A stretch of 64,000 nucleotides of DNA from Blattabacterium cuenoti (lineage in GTDB: Bacteria; Bacteroidota; Bacteroidia; Flavobacteriales; Blattabacteriaceae): positions 1-64,000 of the forward strand of contig NZ_CP059209.1 of NCBI RefSeq assembly GCF_014252075.1. Direction: 5' to 3'. This document shows, in pieces, positions 45,940 through 56,322 of this stretch (position 1 is the stretch's first letter; each line of letters starts with the position of its first letter). The notes below the pieces were generated by a model. The model was not told the DNA's origin, searched no databases, and saw only the letters and a program-made list of their open reading frames with translations. The position numbers and the translations under genes were made by a program.

Positions 45940-46713
45940 ATGAAAATTACTTTTTTAGGAACTGGAACCTCTCAAGGTGTTCCTATTATTGGATCCAAAC
46001 ATCCAGTATGTTTTTCTAAAAATCCAAAAGATAAGAGACTTAGAAGTTCGGTTTTAATTGAGAAAAATAAAAAATGTTTTTTAATCGATTGTGGTCCAGA
46101 TTTTCGTTATCAAATGTTGCGAAACGATCATGAAAGATTGGATGCTATTTTTATTACACATGAACATCATGATCATATAGGGGGGTTAGATGATATAAGA
46201 CCTTTTTATTTTAATATGAACAAACCCATCCCTGTTTATGGATTACGTAGAGTTTTAGAGGATTTAAAAAAAAGATTTTTTTATTTCTTTTCAGAAAATC
46301 AGAAATCGAATATATCAAAAATATCCATGCATGAGTTAGATACTTATAAAGATTTCTTTATTGTAGAAGATTTTAAAGTTTTTCCTTTATCCATATGGCA
46401 TGGAGATCTTTCTATTTTAGGTTTTCGTATAGAAAATTTTGCATACATTACAGACGCAAGCAGTATTCCTCTTCAAACAATTCAACAATTAAAAGAATTA
46501 GACATTCTAGTTTTAAATGTTTTAAGAAAAACCCCAAAAGATCCTTCTCACTTTACGCTATCCAAATCTTTGGATGTCATTCAAAAAATTCGTCCAAAAA
46601 AAACTTATCTAACACACATTAGTCATATGATTGGGTTTCATGAAAAAATCGAAACACAATTACCAAAAAACGTCTACCTGGCTTATGATGGATTAATCAT
46701 ATATGAAACATAA
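45940..46713 (+). CDS. MBL-fold metallohydrolase (PhnP/YycJ-like)
   Basis: The 257-residue protein starts ITFLGTGTSQGVPIIG and has the metal site THEHHDHIGGLDDIRPF, the YITDAS segment and the late His in LTHISH. These place it in the metallo-beta-lactamase hydrolase group related to PhnP and tRNase Z. The substrate (possibly a cyclic phosphate or nucleic acid) is not known. It is probably co-transcribed with recA. Confidence 0.85.
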   Translation: MKITFLGTGTSQGVPIIGSKHPVCFSKNPKDKRLRSSVLIEKNKKCFLIDCGPDFRYQMLRNDHERLDAIFITHEHHDHIGGLDDIRPFYFNMNKPIPVYGLRRVLEDLKKRFFYFFSENQKSNISKISMHELDTYKDFFIVEDFKVFPLSIWHGDLSILGFRIENFAYITDASSIPLQTIQQLKELDILVLNVLRKTPKDPSHFTLSKSLDVIQKIRPKKTYLTHISHMIGFHEKIETQLPKNVYLAYDGLIIYET

Positions 46714-46810
46714 AATATTATTTCATATAATTTATTTAAATACAATTTATTTACTGTTAATTTATTTCGAATAAATCGTTTTTATATTTATTAAATACAA
46801 TTAAAATAAT

Positions 46811-49800
46811 ATGCAAACGTTAAAAAAAATTTTTTTTTCCACAAAAATAACTTCTTTTTTATTTTTATTATTGGCTATATCTATGGCTATAGCTACTTTT
46901 TTGGAAAAGAAATATTCTACTGATGTAGCCAAAATATTTATTTATGAATCTACTTGGTTTGAAATAACAATGTTATTAATTACAATCAATCTGATAGGAA
47001 ATATATGTAAATATAAATTATGGAATTATGACAAATTTCCTCTTTTTATTTTTCATTTATCATTTTTATTTCTCTTTATAGGAGCAATTTTTTCTAGATA
47101 TTATAGTTTTGAAGGAATTATGTCTATAAGAGAAGGAGAAATTAATAGAAAAATCATTTCTAGAAAAAATTACATAAAATTAAAAATTAATCAAGGAAAC
47201 TATACTAGATTTTATCATGATCCTTATATTCTTTCTTCTTATCATAAAAAATATAAAAGAAAATTTCTTTTTAAGGATAATCCTTTAAAAATAAAAATTA
47301 TAGATTATATTCCATGCGCTAAAGTTATTTTAGAGAAAAAAAAACCAGAAGAAAAAATTATAAAGATTATTTCAAACAATCAAAAAGGAAGAACGGAAAA
47401 TTTTCTTAAAAATGGGAATATAACGAAAATAAATGGGGTTATATTTTCTTTAAATAAAAAAATTCCTTTAGGAATACAAATTGTTGAAAAACATAATAAA
47501 TTGTTTATAAAATCTTCTTTTTCAGGAGAATGTATAAACATGATTCATAAAAAAACTTCTTTTTTACTCAAAAATACTTTTGATTTTTTAAAAATCAAAC
47601 ATTTATATAGAATCAAAACAGATCATGGGATAATGCAATGGGTTATTCCTGAAAGGATTATGAAAGGAAAATTAGAGTATATCAAATCATGTGAAAAAGA
47701 AGAAAATAATGATTTATTAAGTGCTATTACGGCAGTAATATCTTTTCGAGATCAATCAAAATTAATTACTTTTTTAGGAGGAAAAAATACAACAAAAATG
47801 AGTGATTCTTTATCATTTAAGGATTGTCAAATATCCATTGGATATGGGTCTATATTTTGGAATCTTCCTTTTTTATTGCGATTAAACAATTTTAAAATAG
47901 AAAATTATCCAGGGTCTGAATTTCCTTCATCTTTTATGAGTAATATCACACTTATAGATAAAAAAAAGAAAATAAATCATTTGATTTACATGAACAATGT
48001 TCTCAACTATAAGGGATATAGATTTTTTCAATCTGGATATGATCCTGATGGAAAAGGGACACATTTTTCTGTCAATAATGATTATTTAGGAACCTATTTT
48101 TCCTATGTAGGTTACATTTTTATGAGTATAGGAATGTTTTTTACTTTATTTTGGAAAGGAACTAGATTTAATTATTTGAAAAATAAATTGAAAAATTTAT
48201 ATTCTAAAAATCATTCAATACTATTTTTCATATTATTTCTATTATTAGGAAATAATTATGTTTCTTTTACTCAAACATACAATCAAATACATGAATTTAA
48301 AAAAATTCCTTTAGAAAATGTTTCTGACGCTATTCATATTCCTAAAAAACATAGTGAAAATTTTGGACGTTTATTAGTACAAGATCATAAAGGAAGAATA
48401 AAACCTGTCAATACTATAGCTATTGAACTTATTAGAAAAATACATAAAAGAAATTCTATAGAAAATATAGATGCTAATCAATGGTTTATTTCTATACATC
48501 AAGACAATATTTTTTGGACAAAAGTCCCTTTTATTCAAGTAGATAAAAGAGGAGGTTCTAAATTTTTAAATAAAGTAAAAGCAAATCAAGAATACTATGT
48601 TTCTCTGATTGATCTTTATATTTTAGATCAAAAAACATCAAGATTAAAATTTGTCCTTAAAGAAGACTATGAAAAAGCTTTTTCTAAAAATCCTATGCAA
48701 AGAGACGAATATGATAAAGCGGTACTCAGTCTTAGTGAACGTGTAGGAATTATTCATGAGATTTTTCAAGGAAAATATATTCGCATTTTTCCTATTCCCA
48801 ATGATATGAATCATACTTGGTCTAGTTGGATTCTATCAGAATCAAACAGATTAAATCCTTCAGGTTTTTCTATGTTTAATAATTACCTAAAATCTTTATT
48901 TGATGCTCAAAATGAAAAAAATTGGAGAATTGCAGATAATGAAATCGAAAAAATACGACGGTATCAAATAAAACATGCTAAATCAATTTTGCCTTCGGAA
49001 AAAAAAATATCCATAGAAATTATTTATAATAAACTCAATATATTTTATTTTTTATCTTTTTTATATGCGATTTTGGGAATAATTATTATTATTAATTCTT
49101 TTTTGAGAATTTTTTTTCAAAAAAAATATATGGTTTTTTTTTCAAAAGTGTTTTCATTCATTTTATCTGTTTTATTTCTTTCAAATTTTTTAGGTTTAAT
49201 TTTTAGATGGTATATTTCTGAACATGCTCCATGGACTAATGGATACGAATCTGCTATTTTTATTAGTTTTTGCTTAGTTGGAATAGGTTTTTTATTTTAT
49301 AAAAATCAATTTGTTTCAGGGATGACAACCTTAATAGCATCTATTTTATTAATGATAGCACATGGAAATGCAATGGATCCAGAAATAACAAATTTAGTAC
49401 CAGTTTTAAAATCTCATTGGTTGATTATACATGTGGCAACAATAACAACCAGTTATGGTTTTTTTTTCACAGGATCCTGTTTAGGATTTTTTGTGTTGCT
49501 CTTATATATATTAAAAGCATATTTTCATTATTATAGTAAAATAATTCGAATTCATATTGAAAAATTAACTATTATTAATGAAATGTGTCTTACCATAGGA
49601 CTTTTTTTATTAACAATAGGAACTTTTTTAGGTTCTGTTTGGGCAAATAATAGTTGGGGACGTTATTGGAGTTGGGATCCAAAAGAAACTTGGGCTCTAA
49701 TTAGTATTATGATTTATGCTTTTGTATTACATATACGATTGATTCCATGTATGAAAAGTATATTCGCTTTTAATTTTTACAGCATATTGTCAATAAGTTC

Positions 49801-49996
49801 TATCATTATGACTTATTTTGGAGTCAATTATTATTTGTCTGGATTACATTCTTATGCTAAAGGAGATCCTGTTTCTGTTCCTTTTTGGATATATTATAGT
49901 TTATTAATTTTGTTTATTATCACAAGTTGGGCTTATTATTCTGCGAAATTTCCGAAATTTCATAACATTACAAAAATAGATAAAAATAAACAGTGA
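46811..49996 (+). CDS. Cytochrome c biogenesis protein, ResB-CcsA fusion
   Basis: System II maturation attaches heme to c-type cytochromes outside the inner membrane. The 1061-residue protein joins an N-terminal ResB-like part (four membrane segments and a large periplasmic domain, about 1-470) to a C-terminal CcsA part (about 740-1050). The heme-handling WWD motif is visible near residue 945 (NNSWGRYWSWDPKETWALI). Such fusions are usual in Bacteroidota. The gene opens with an A8-T9 run. The 97-base upstream gap holds a 12-base direct repeat but no clear promoter. Confidence 0.93.
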   Translation: MQTLKKIFFSTKITSFLFLLLAISMAIATFLEKKYSTDVAKIFIYESTWFEITMLLITINLIGNICKYKLWNYDKFPLFIFHLSFLFLFIGAIFSRYYSFEGIMSIREGEINRKIISRKNYIKLKINQGNYTRFYHDPYILSSYHKKYKRKFLFKDNPLKIKIIDYIPCAKVILEKKKPEEKIIKIISNNQKGRTENFLKNGNITKINGVIFSLNKKIPLGIQIVEKHNKLFIKSSFSGECINMIHKKTSFLLKNTFDFLKIKHLYRIKTDHGIMQWVIPERIMKGKLEYIKSCEKEENNDLLSAITAVISFRDQSKLITFLGGKNTTKMSDSLSFKDCQISIGYGSIFWNLPFLLRLNNFKIENYPGSEFPSSFMSNITLIDKKKKINHLIYMNNVLNYKGYRFFQSGYDPDGKGTHFSVNNDYLGTYFSYVGYIFMSIGMFFTLFWKGTRFNYLKNKLKNLYSKNHSILFFILFLLLGNNYVSFTQTYNQIHEFKKIPLENVSDAIHIPKKHSENFGRLLVQDHKGRIKPVNTIAIELIRKIHKRNSIENIDANQWFISIHQDNIFWTKVPFIQVDKRGGSKFLNKVKANQEYYVSLIDLYILDQKTSRLKFVLKEDYEKAFSKNPMQRDEYDKAVLSLSERVGIIHEIFQGKYIRIFPIPNDMNHTWSSWILSESNRLNPSGFSMFNNYLKSLFDAQNEKNWRIADNEIEKIRRYQIKHAKSILPSEKKISIEIIYNKLNIFYFLSFLYAILGIIIIINSFLRIFFQKKYMVFFSKVFSFILSVLFLSNFLGLIFRWYISEHAPWTNGYESAIFISFCLVGIGFLFYKNQFVSGMTTLIASILLMIAHGNAMDPEITNLVPVLKSHWLIIHVATITTSYGFFFTGSCLGFFVLLLYILKAYFHYYSKIIRIHIEKLTIINEMCLTIGLFLLTIGTFLGSVWANNSWGRYWSWDPKETWALISIMIYAFVLHIRLIPCMKSIFAFNFYSILSISSIIMTYFGVNYYLSGLHSYAKGDPVSVPFWIYYSLLILFIITSWAYYSAKFPKFHNITKIDKNKQ

Positions 49997-50811
49997 ATTT
50001 TCATTCATCTTTTTTTAAGAAAACAAAAAAGAAACATTTGAAAAAAAAAGAAAGCACTCTATTCAGAGATGCATTTGGAAATTTACATTTTATAAAACGT
50101 TTTTTAATTTTCACTTTTGGTTGCATTTCTTATAATCGATATAATGGATTCAATCAATTACAATTAAAAGGAACGGAATATCTTAGAGATCTTCCTGAAA
50201 AAAGAGTTTTATTTGTTTCAAATCATCAAACTTATTTTGCAGATGTTTTTGCTATGTTTCATGTATTTTGTAGTGTAAAAAATGGATTTATAAATAGCAT
50301 TAAGAATCCTATTTATCTTTTGAATCCAAAAGTGAATCTGTACTATGTCGCTGCTCAAGAAACCATGGATCAAGGTTTTTTAACAAAATTATTTGCTTAT
50401 TCTGGAGGAATTACTGTGAAAAGAACATGGAAAGAAGGAGATAAAATAGTAAATCGTTCTGTAAATCATTCTGATATAACTCGCATGGGAATAGCTCTGA
50501 ATGATGGATGGTTAATTACTTTTCCACAAGGAACAACCCAAGCGTTTGCACCTGGACGAAGAGGAATTGTTCATGTGATCAGAAAATATAATCCCATTGT
50601 TGTTCCTATTGTCATTGATGGGTTTCAAAAAGCTTATGATAAAAAAGGTATTCGAATTAAGAAAAAGGGAGTATTACAGAAAATGAAATTTAAAGAACCT
50701 ATTCAATTAGATTTAAAAAAAGAAACCACTGAAAATATTATGGAAAAAATCATGGATGCTATAGAACAGTCTCCAAAATATTATAAAAAAAAGAATAATG
50801 ATGTATTATGA
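49993..50811 (+). CDS. 1-acyl-sn-glycerol-3-phosphate acyltransferase family protein
   Basis: PlsC-type enzymes make phosphatidic acid for phospholipid synthesis. The 272 residues show NHQTYFADVF in place of the usual NHxxxxD motif and FPQGTTQAFAPGRRG, equivalent to FPEGTR. The His-Asp spacing is one residue longer than the standard HX4D, so the exact acyltransferase type is less sure. The start is GTG. It overlaps the ccsBA-type gene and alaS by four bases each. Confidence 0.84.
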   Translation: MNFHSSFFKKTKKKHLKKKESTLFRDAFGNLHFIKRFLIFTFGCISYNRYNGFNQLQLKGTEYLRDLPEKRVLFVSNHQTYFADVFAMFHVFCSVKNGFINSIKNPIYLLNPKVNLYYVAAQETMDQGFLTKLFAYSGGITVKRTWKEGDKIVNRSVNHSDITRMGIALNDGWLITFPQGTTQAFAPGRRGIVHVIRKYNPIVVPIVIDGFQKAYDKKGIRIKKKGVLQKMKFKEPIQLDLKKETTENIMEKIMDAIEQSPKYYKKKNNDVL

Positions 50812-53477
50812 AATACAAATTGGTAAGAGATACTTTTCTTGATTTTTTTCAAAATAAGAAACATAAAGTTCTTTCTTCTTTTCCTATTTATTCAAAAAAT
50901 GACCCTACACTTTTTTTTATCAATGCGGGGATGAATCCTTTTAAAGATTATTTTTTAGGACATGTCAAACCGGATTATTCAAGAATAGTTAATATTCAAA
51001 AATGTCTTCGAGTAACTGGAAAACACAATGATTTGGAAAATGTGGGATATGATAATTATCATCACACTATGTTTGAGATGTTAGGGAATTGGTCTTTTGG
51101 AGATTATTCCAGAAAAGAAACAATAGAATGGGCTTGGGAGTTATTGATTGAAGTATATAATATACCAAAAAAAAATATTTACATATCTGTTTTTATTGGA
51201 GATGAAGAAGAAGGATTATCCATGGATCATGAAACTTTAAAATATTGGAAAACTTTAATAAACAAAGATAATATTCTTTTTTTTGGAAAAAAAGAAAATT
51301 TTTGGGAAATGGGATTGACAGGACCTTGTGGTCCTTCTTCAGAGATTCATATAGACTTACGCAATGAAAAAGAAAAAAAAATACTACCTGGAAAATATCT
51401 TATTAACAAAAAACATCCAAAGGTTATAGAAATTTGGAATCTTGTTTTTATAGAATTCTTACGTAAATCAGATGGAACATTAGAAAAACTTCCTATAAAA
51501 CATGTTGACACTGGAATGGGGTTGGAAAGATTATGTATGGTCTTGCAAGGAAAATTTTCTAACTATGAAACTGATATTTTTTTTCCAATTATTCAGAATA
51601 TAAAAGAATCTTTGGGGAATATTTATAAAAAAGATTTTCATCAGAAAGTATCCATACATATAATAGCAGATCATTTGAGGGCCATTGTTTTCTCTATTTC
51701 AGATGGTCAATTGCCATCAAATAATGGAGCTGGTTATGTTATAAGACGAATTTTAAGAAGAGCCGTAATTTATGTGATCCGTTTTTTATATAAAAAGGAA
51801 CCTTTTATTTATCAATTTGTAGATTCTTTAGTGAGAGAAATGAAAAGTTCTTTTCCAGAATTGGAAAAAAAAATAAAATACATAAAAAATGTGATTTATG
51901 AAGAAGAATTATCTTTTTTAAGGGTTATTGAAAAAGGAAGTCATAAAATTCAATATATCATGGAACAAACTAAAGAAAAAAAAGAAAAGATTATTGATGG
52001 AGAAACCATTTTTCAATTATATGATACTTATGGTTTTCCTATACAGTTATCTAAAATGTTAGTTGAAAAAAATAATTTATCAATTGATGAAGATTTGTTT
52101 CATAAAAAATTGTTAGAACAAAAAAATAGATCCAAAAAAGAAAATAATACAATCGAAAAAAAAGATTGGATAAAAGTACATAATCATCAATTTATTCATG
52201 AAAACGCAAATTTTGTAGGATATGATATGATAGAATGTGATGTCTCAATTTTAAAATACAGAAAAATAGAAAATAAATTAGAGAAAACTTATTATTATGA
52301 GTTAGTTTTTTCAAAAACTCCTTTTTATCCTGAAGGAGGGGGTCAGTTGGGAGATACTGGATTAATAAAAAGTAAAACTGATGAAATTATTATTTTCAAT
52401 ACTAAAAAAGAAAATTCCATTATCATACATTATGCTCAAAAATTGCCTTCAGATATTTATTCTTCTTTTAAAGCCATAGTTGATAAAAATAGAAGATCAG
52501 AAATTGAAAAAAATCATACTTCTACTCATTTGTTACATTTTTCTTTAAAACAAGTATTAGGAAATCATATTCAACAAAAAGGGTCTTATGTGGGAGATGA
52601 TTATTTACGATTTGACTTTTCTCATTATCAAAAAATAACTATTGAAGAATTGCATAAAATAGAGAATATAGTTCAAGAATTTATTTTCTCTGATCTTATT
52701 CTAAAAGAAGAAAAGTTTACTTCCCTGCAAGAAGCCAAAATAAAAACTTCTTTTTATAAGAGTGAAAGATTTGAAAATAAATATAAACAAGAAGTGCGGG
52801 TGATCACTTTTGGGAATTCTTCTGAATTATGTATTGGAACACATGTCAAACATACTGGATTAATTCAAATTTTTAAAATCATATCGGAATCTTCTGTATC
52901 ATATGGAATTCGAAGAATTAAGGCTATAACTTCAAAAAAAGCAATACAATACTTGAAATCTATTCATGATCAATATCAATCTTTAAAAAAGATGATGAAA
53001 AACTCGGAATCTCCTTTAAAAAATTTTATCATTTTACAAAATGTAAATAAAAAATTAAAAAAAGAAATATCAGGAATACGTTTTCAGCAAATTAAAGCAC
53101 TCAAAAAAGAATATTCTTTAAAAGCTATTCAACTTTCTTCAATTAACTATATATGTGATATTGATCCAATTCAAGAAAAAGAATTGAATATGAATCTTAT
53201 TAAGAAAATTGTTTTGGATTTAAGACATGAAATATCTAATTTATTTATGATTGTAGGATTTCTAAAAGATAAAAAACCAGTTATTTTTATATCTATTTCC
53301 GATTCTGTCATTCGAAGCAAAAATATTCATGCTCATAAAATAATATGTAAAATGGCATCTTATATACATGGAAAATATTGGGGAAAGTCTTTTTTTGCTA
53401 CAGCTATAGGAACTGAAATAAGTGGATTGAAATTGATTTTAAAAGACATAATAACTATAAAAAATCATTTCAAATAA
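50808..53477 (+). CDS. alaS: Alanyl-tRNA synthetase
   Basis: AlaRS charges tRNA-Ala and clears mis-made Ser- and Gly-tRNA. The 889 residues have the class II core (NIQKCLRVTGKHNDLENVG), an editing domain with HTSTH and the downstream Cys-His pair in ELCIGTHVKHTG, and a C-terminal Ala domain. The first Gly of the common CGGTH is Ile here, but the metal ligands remain. It overlaps the plsC-like gene by four bases. The sucA promoter candidate follows. Confidence 0.98.
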   Translation: MKYKLVRDTFLDFFQNKKHKVLSSFPIYSKNDPTLFFINAGMNPFKDYFLGHVKPDYSRIVNIQKCLRVTGKHNDLENVGYDNYHHTMFEMLGNWSFGDYSRKETIEWAWELLIEVYNIPKKNIYISVFIGDEEEGLSMDHETLKYWKTLINKDNILFFGKKENFWEMGLTGPCGPSSEIHIDLRNEKEKKILPGKYLINKKHPKVIEIWNLVFIEFLRKSDGTLEKLPIKHVDTGMGLERLCMVLQGKFSNYETDIFFPIIQNIKESLGNIYKKDFHQKVSIHIIADHLRAIVFSISDGQLPSNNGAGYVIRRILRRAVIYVIRFLYKKEPFIYQFVDSLVREMKSSFPELEKKIKYIKNVIYEEELSFLRVIEKGSHKIQYIMEQTKEKKEKIIDGETIFQLYDTYGFPIQLSKMLVEKNNLSIDEDLFHKKLLEQKNRSKKENNTIEKKDWIKVHNHQFIHENANFVGYDMIECDVSILKYRKIENKLEKTYYYELVFSKTPFYPEGGGQLGDTGLIKSKTDEIIIFNTKKENSIIIHYAQKLPSDIYSSFKAIVDKNRRSEIEKNHTSTHLLHFSLKQVLGNHIQQKGSYVGDDYLRFDFSHYQKITIEELHKIENIVQEFIFSDLILKEEKFTSLQEAKIKTSFYKSERFENKYKQEVRVITFGNSSELCIGTHVKHTGLIQIFKIISESSVSYGIRRIKAITSKKAIQYLKSIHDQYQSLKKMMKNSESPLKNFIILQNVNKKLKKEISGIRFQQIKALKKEYSLKAIQLSSINYICDIDPIQEKELNMNLIKKIVLDLRHEISNLFMIVGFLKDKKPVIFISISDSVIRSKNIHAHKIICKMASYIHGKYWGKSFFATAIGTEISGLKLILKDIITIKNHFK

Positions 53478-53479
53478 AC

Positions 53480-53509
53480 TTTGATAGATGTTTAAAATGT
53501 TTAAATTTG
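53480..53509 (+). promoter_or_regulatory. Bacteroidota-type promoter of sucAB
   Basis: TTTG (53480-53483), an 18-base spacer and TAAATTTG (53502-53509) match both elements of the Bacteroidota consensus. They lie just after alaS and 15 bases before the sucA ATG, so the predicted leader is very short. Confidence 0.6.
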
Positions 53510-53524
53510 AAGTAAAAATAGTAT

Positions 53525-56296
53525 ATGAGTGATAGATATTCTTTTTTAAATACCATTCATTTTAAAGATTTAGAATTTCTATATAACAAGTATAAAAAAG
53601 ATCCTAATTCAATAGAGCCAAGTTGGAGTGCTTTTTTTCATGGATTTGATTTTGGAGAAAAAAATTATAAAGCCGTTAGTCAATCAATCAATACAAAAAA
53701 TCATAAAAAATTTTTTAATATTGAGAATAAGAATGAAAACGGCATTATCCAAAAGGAATTTTTAGTATCTAATTTGATTCATGCTTATAGAAAAAGAGGT
53801 CATTTTTTTACTCACACAAATCCTATACGAGAAAGAAGAAAATATTTTCCTTCTTTGGATTTAAAAAATTTCGGATTATCGGAAAAAGAACTTGACGTAT
53901 TTTTTGAATCTGGTCAATTAATAGGTCTTGGAAAGACTTCATTAAGAAATATAATCAATTATCTCAAAAATATTTATTGTGGATCTATAGGAATAGAATA
54001 CATGTATATTTCTGATCTCAAAAAAATTCAATGGATTGAAGAATGGTTTCAAAAAGAAAAATTGCGATTTTCTGCAGAAGAGAAAAAGTTTTTTTTGAAG
54101 AAATTAAATGAAGCAGTTGCATTTGAAAATTTTATTCACAAGAAATTTGTAGGACAAAAAAGGTTTTCTATAGAAGGAAATGAATCAGTATTACCTGCAT
54201 TAGAAGAAATTATAGAATATACATCCAGAAAATATTTAACAGAAGATTTTATAATTGGAATGTCACATAGGGGACGTTTAAATCTTCTTTCTAATTTTTT
54301 TCAAAAAAATTATTCCCAAATATTTAGTGAATTTCAAGGAAAAGAGTATAAAGAAAAGTCTTTTTCTGGAGATGTAAAATATCACCTAGGGTTTTCTAAA
54401 ATTAGAAAAACTCGTCAAGGACGATGCATTAAAATGAATTTGATTCCTAATCCTTCACATTTAGAATCTGTAGATGCCATTGTAGAAGGATTTGCACGTG
54501 CAAAAATAGATATTATTTATAATAAAAATAGTAATTCAGAAAAAATTATTCCTATTTTAATTCATGGAGATGCAGCGTTATCAGGTCAGGGAATTGTATA
54601 TGAAGTCATACAATTATCTAAATTAAAAGGATACAAAACTGGAGGAACAATTCATATTGTACTTAATAACCAAATAGGTTTTACCACAAATTATACTGAA
54701 GGACGTTCTAGTATCTATTGCACTGATGTAGCAAAAGTAGTACTTTCTCCAGTATTACATGTTAACGCAGATGATGTAGAATCTGTTATACGAGCAATTC
54801 ATTTTGCTGTAGATTTTAGAATGCAATATCATGAAGATGTTTTTATAGATTTACTTGGATATAGAAAATATGGACACAATGAGGGGGATGAACCCAGATT
54901 CACTCAACCATCCTTGTACAAAGCTATTTCTAAACATCCAAATTCTTATAACCTGTATAAAAAAAGATTAGAAAAAAAAGGAATCATTAATAAAAATGAT
55001 ATAATCAATATGGAAAAAGAATATGAACAGATTCTGAATAGAGGATATCATGAAGCAAGAAATATCAAATGGAATGTGTTAAATTCTTTTTTAGAAGAAG
55101 AGTGGAAAAATTTTCCTATAGTATCTAATGATGAAGATCTTTTTAAAAAAGTAGATACAAAAATTTCAACGAAAAAAATTATAAACATATCCAATAAAAT
55201 TTTTTCTCTTCCCAATAATAAAAAATTTTTTAAAAAAACTGAATCCATTTTTCAACAAAGATTAGAAATGATCTCAAAAAAATTAGTGGATTGGAGCATG
55301 TCAGAATTATTGGCTTATGGAACACTTTTGGATGAAGGAGTTCATATTCGTTTATCAGGTGAGGATGTGGCAAGAGGAACATTTTCTCAGCGTCATGCTA
55401 TTGTAAAAACAGAAGAAGAAGAAGAAATTATTCTTCTAAATCATATACGTATGAAACAAGGAAAAATTCAGGTATATAATTCTCCTCTTTCAGAATATGG
55501 AGTATTGGGTTTTGATTATGGATATGCTATGTATTCTCCTCATGTTTTAACTTTATGGGAAGCTCAATTTGGTGATTTCGGAAATGGTGGTCAAATTATA
55601 ATAGATCAATATATTTCCTCCGGAGAAAATAAATGGAAAATTAGTAATGGTATTGTATTGTTACTTCCCCATGGATATGAAGGACAAGGTCCGGAACATT
55701 CCTCCGCACGGGTAGAACGTTATTTGCAACTTTGTGCTAATAACAATTTGTTTGTGGTTAATTGCACTACACCTGCTAATTTTTATCATCTTTTAAGAAG
55801 ACAAATGAAATTAAAATATCGAAAACCTCTTATAGTTTTCACTCCCAAAAGTTTACTTAGAAATGCAAAATGCTTGTCTACAATAGAAGATCTTTCTGAA
55901 GGAAATTTTCAGGAAATTTTGGATGATACTTCTGTAATAGATATTAATCAAATCACTAGATTAATTTTTTGTTCTGGAAAAATATATTATGAGTTGCTTA
56001 ATAAAAAAGAAGCACTGAAAGATAGAAAAACAGCATTAATTCGTATAGAACAAATTTATCCATTAAGAACGGAAAAAATAAAAAAAATACTTTCTAAATA
56101 CAAGAATAAAAGAGAAGTTATTTGGGTCCAGGAAGAACCAGAAAATATGGGATTATGGAGTTTCGTTTTAAGAAAATTGGGAAATTTAATTTCATTTAAT
56201 TTAATTGCTCCATCTGAAAGTTCTAGTCCATCTACAGGATCTTACCTAGATTTCTTGAAAATTCAAGATGAAATATTAAAAAAATCTTTTTTTTGA
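53525..56296 (+). CDS. sucA: 2-oxoglutarate dehydrogenase E1 component
   Basis: E1 decarboxylates 2-oxoglutarate with thiamine pyrophosphate and loads the lipoyl arm of E2. The 923 residues begin with the OGDH N-terminal segment (YNKYKKDPNSIEPSWSAFF). They also contain GMSHRGRLNLL, the TPP-binding HGDAALSGQGIVYE and LLPHGYEGQGPEHSSAR. It is followed 26 bases later by sucB. No E3 gene is in the window. Confidence 0.97.
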   Translation: MSDRYSFLNTIHFKDLEFLYNKYKKDPNSIEPSWSAFFHGFDFGEKNYKAVSQSINTKNHKKFFNIENKNENGIIQKEFLVSNLIHAYRKRGHFFTHTNPIRERRKYFPSLDLKNFGLSEKELDVFFESGQLIGLGKTSLRNIINYLKNIYCGSIGIEYMYISDLKKIQWIEEWFQKEKLRFSAEEKKFFLKKLNEAVAFENFIHKKFVGQKRFSIEGNESVLPALEEIIEYTSRKYLTEDFIIGMSHRGRLNLLSNFFQKNYSQIFSEFQGKEYKEKSFSGDVKYHLGFSKIRKTRQGRCIKMNLIPNPSHLESVDAIVEGFARAKIDIIYNKNSNSEKIIPILIHGDAALSGQGIVYEVIQLSKLKGYKTGGTIHIVLNNQIGFTTNYTEGRSSIYCTDVAKVVLSPVLHVNADDVESVIRAIHFAVDFRMQYHEDVFIDLLGYRKYGHNEGDEPRFTQPSLYKAISKHPNSYNLYKKRLEKKGIINKNDIINMEKEYEQILNRGYHEARNIKWNVLNSFLEEEWKNFPIVSNDEDLFKKVDTKISTKKIINISNKIFSLPNNKKFFKKTESIFQQRLEMISKKLVDWSMSELLAYGTLLDEGVHIRLSGEDVARGTFSQRHAIVKTEEEEEIILLNHIRMKQGKIQVYNSPLSEYGVLGFDYGYAMYSPHVLTLWEAQFGDFGNGGQIIIDQYISSGENKWKISNGIVLLLPHGYEGQGPEHSSARVERYLQLCANNNLFVVNCTTPANFYHLLRRQMKLKYRKPLIVFTPKSLLRNAKCLSTIEDLSEGNFQEILDDTSVIDINQITRLIFCSGKIYYELLNKKEALKDRKTALIRIEQIYPLRTEKIKKILSKYKNKREVIWVQEEPENMGLWSFVLRKLGNLISFNLIAPSESSSPSTGSYLDFLKIQDEILKKSFF

Positions 56297-56322
56297 TTTT
56301 GTAATATTTAAAAATTAAAATT

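Noticed and set aside
46760-46776. ATTTATT / AATAAAT stem as a terminator
   Set aside because: All A/T pairs, only 7 bp, so too weak to call an intrinsic terminator.
52801-52860. Altered CGGTH motif (CIGTH) in AlaRS as loss of editing
   Set aside because: The Cys and His metal ligands and the HTSTH pair remain, so editing is probably intact.
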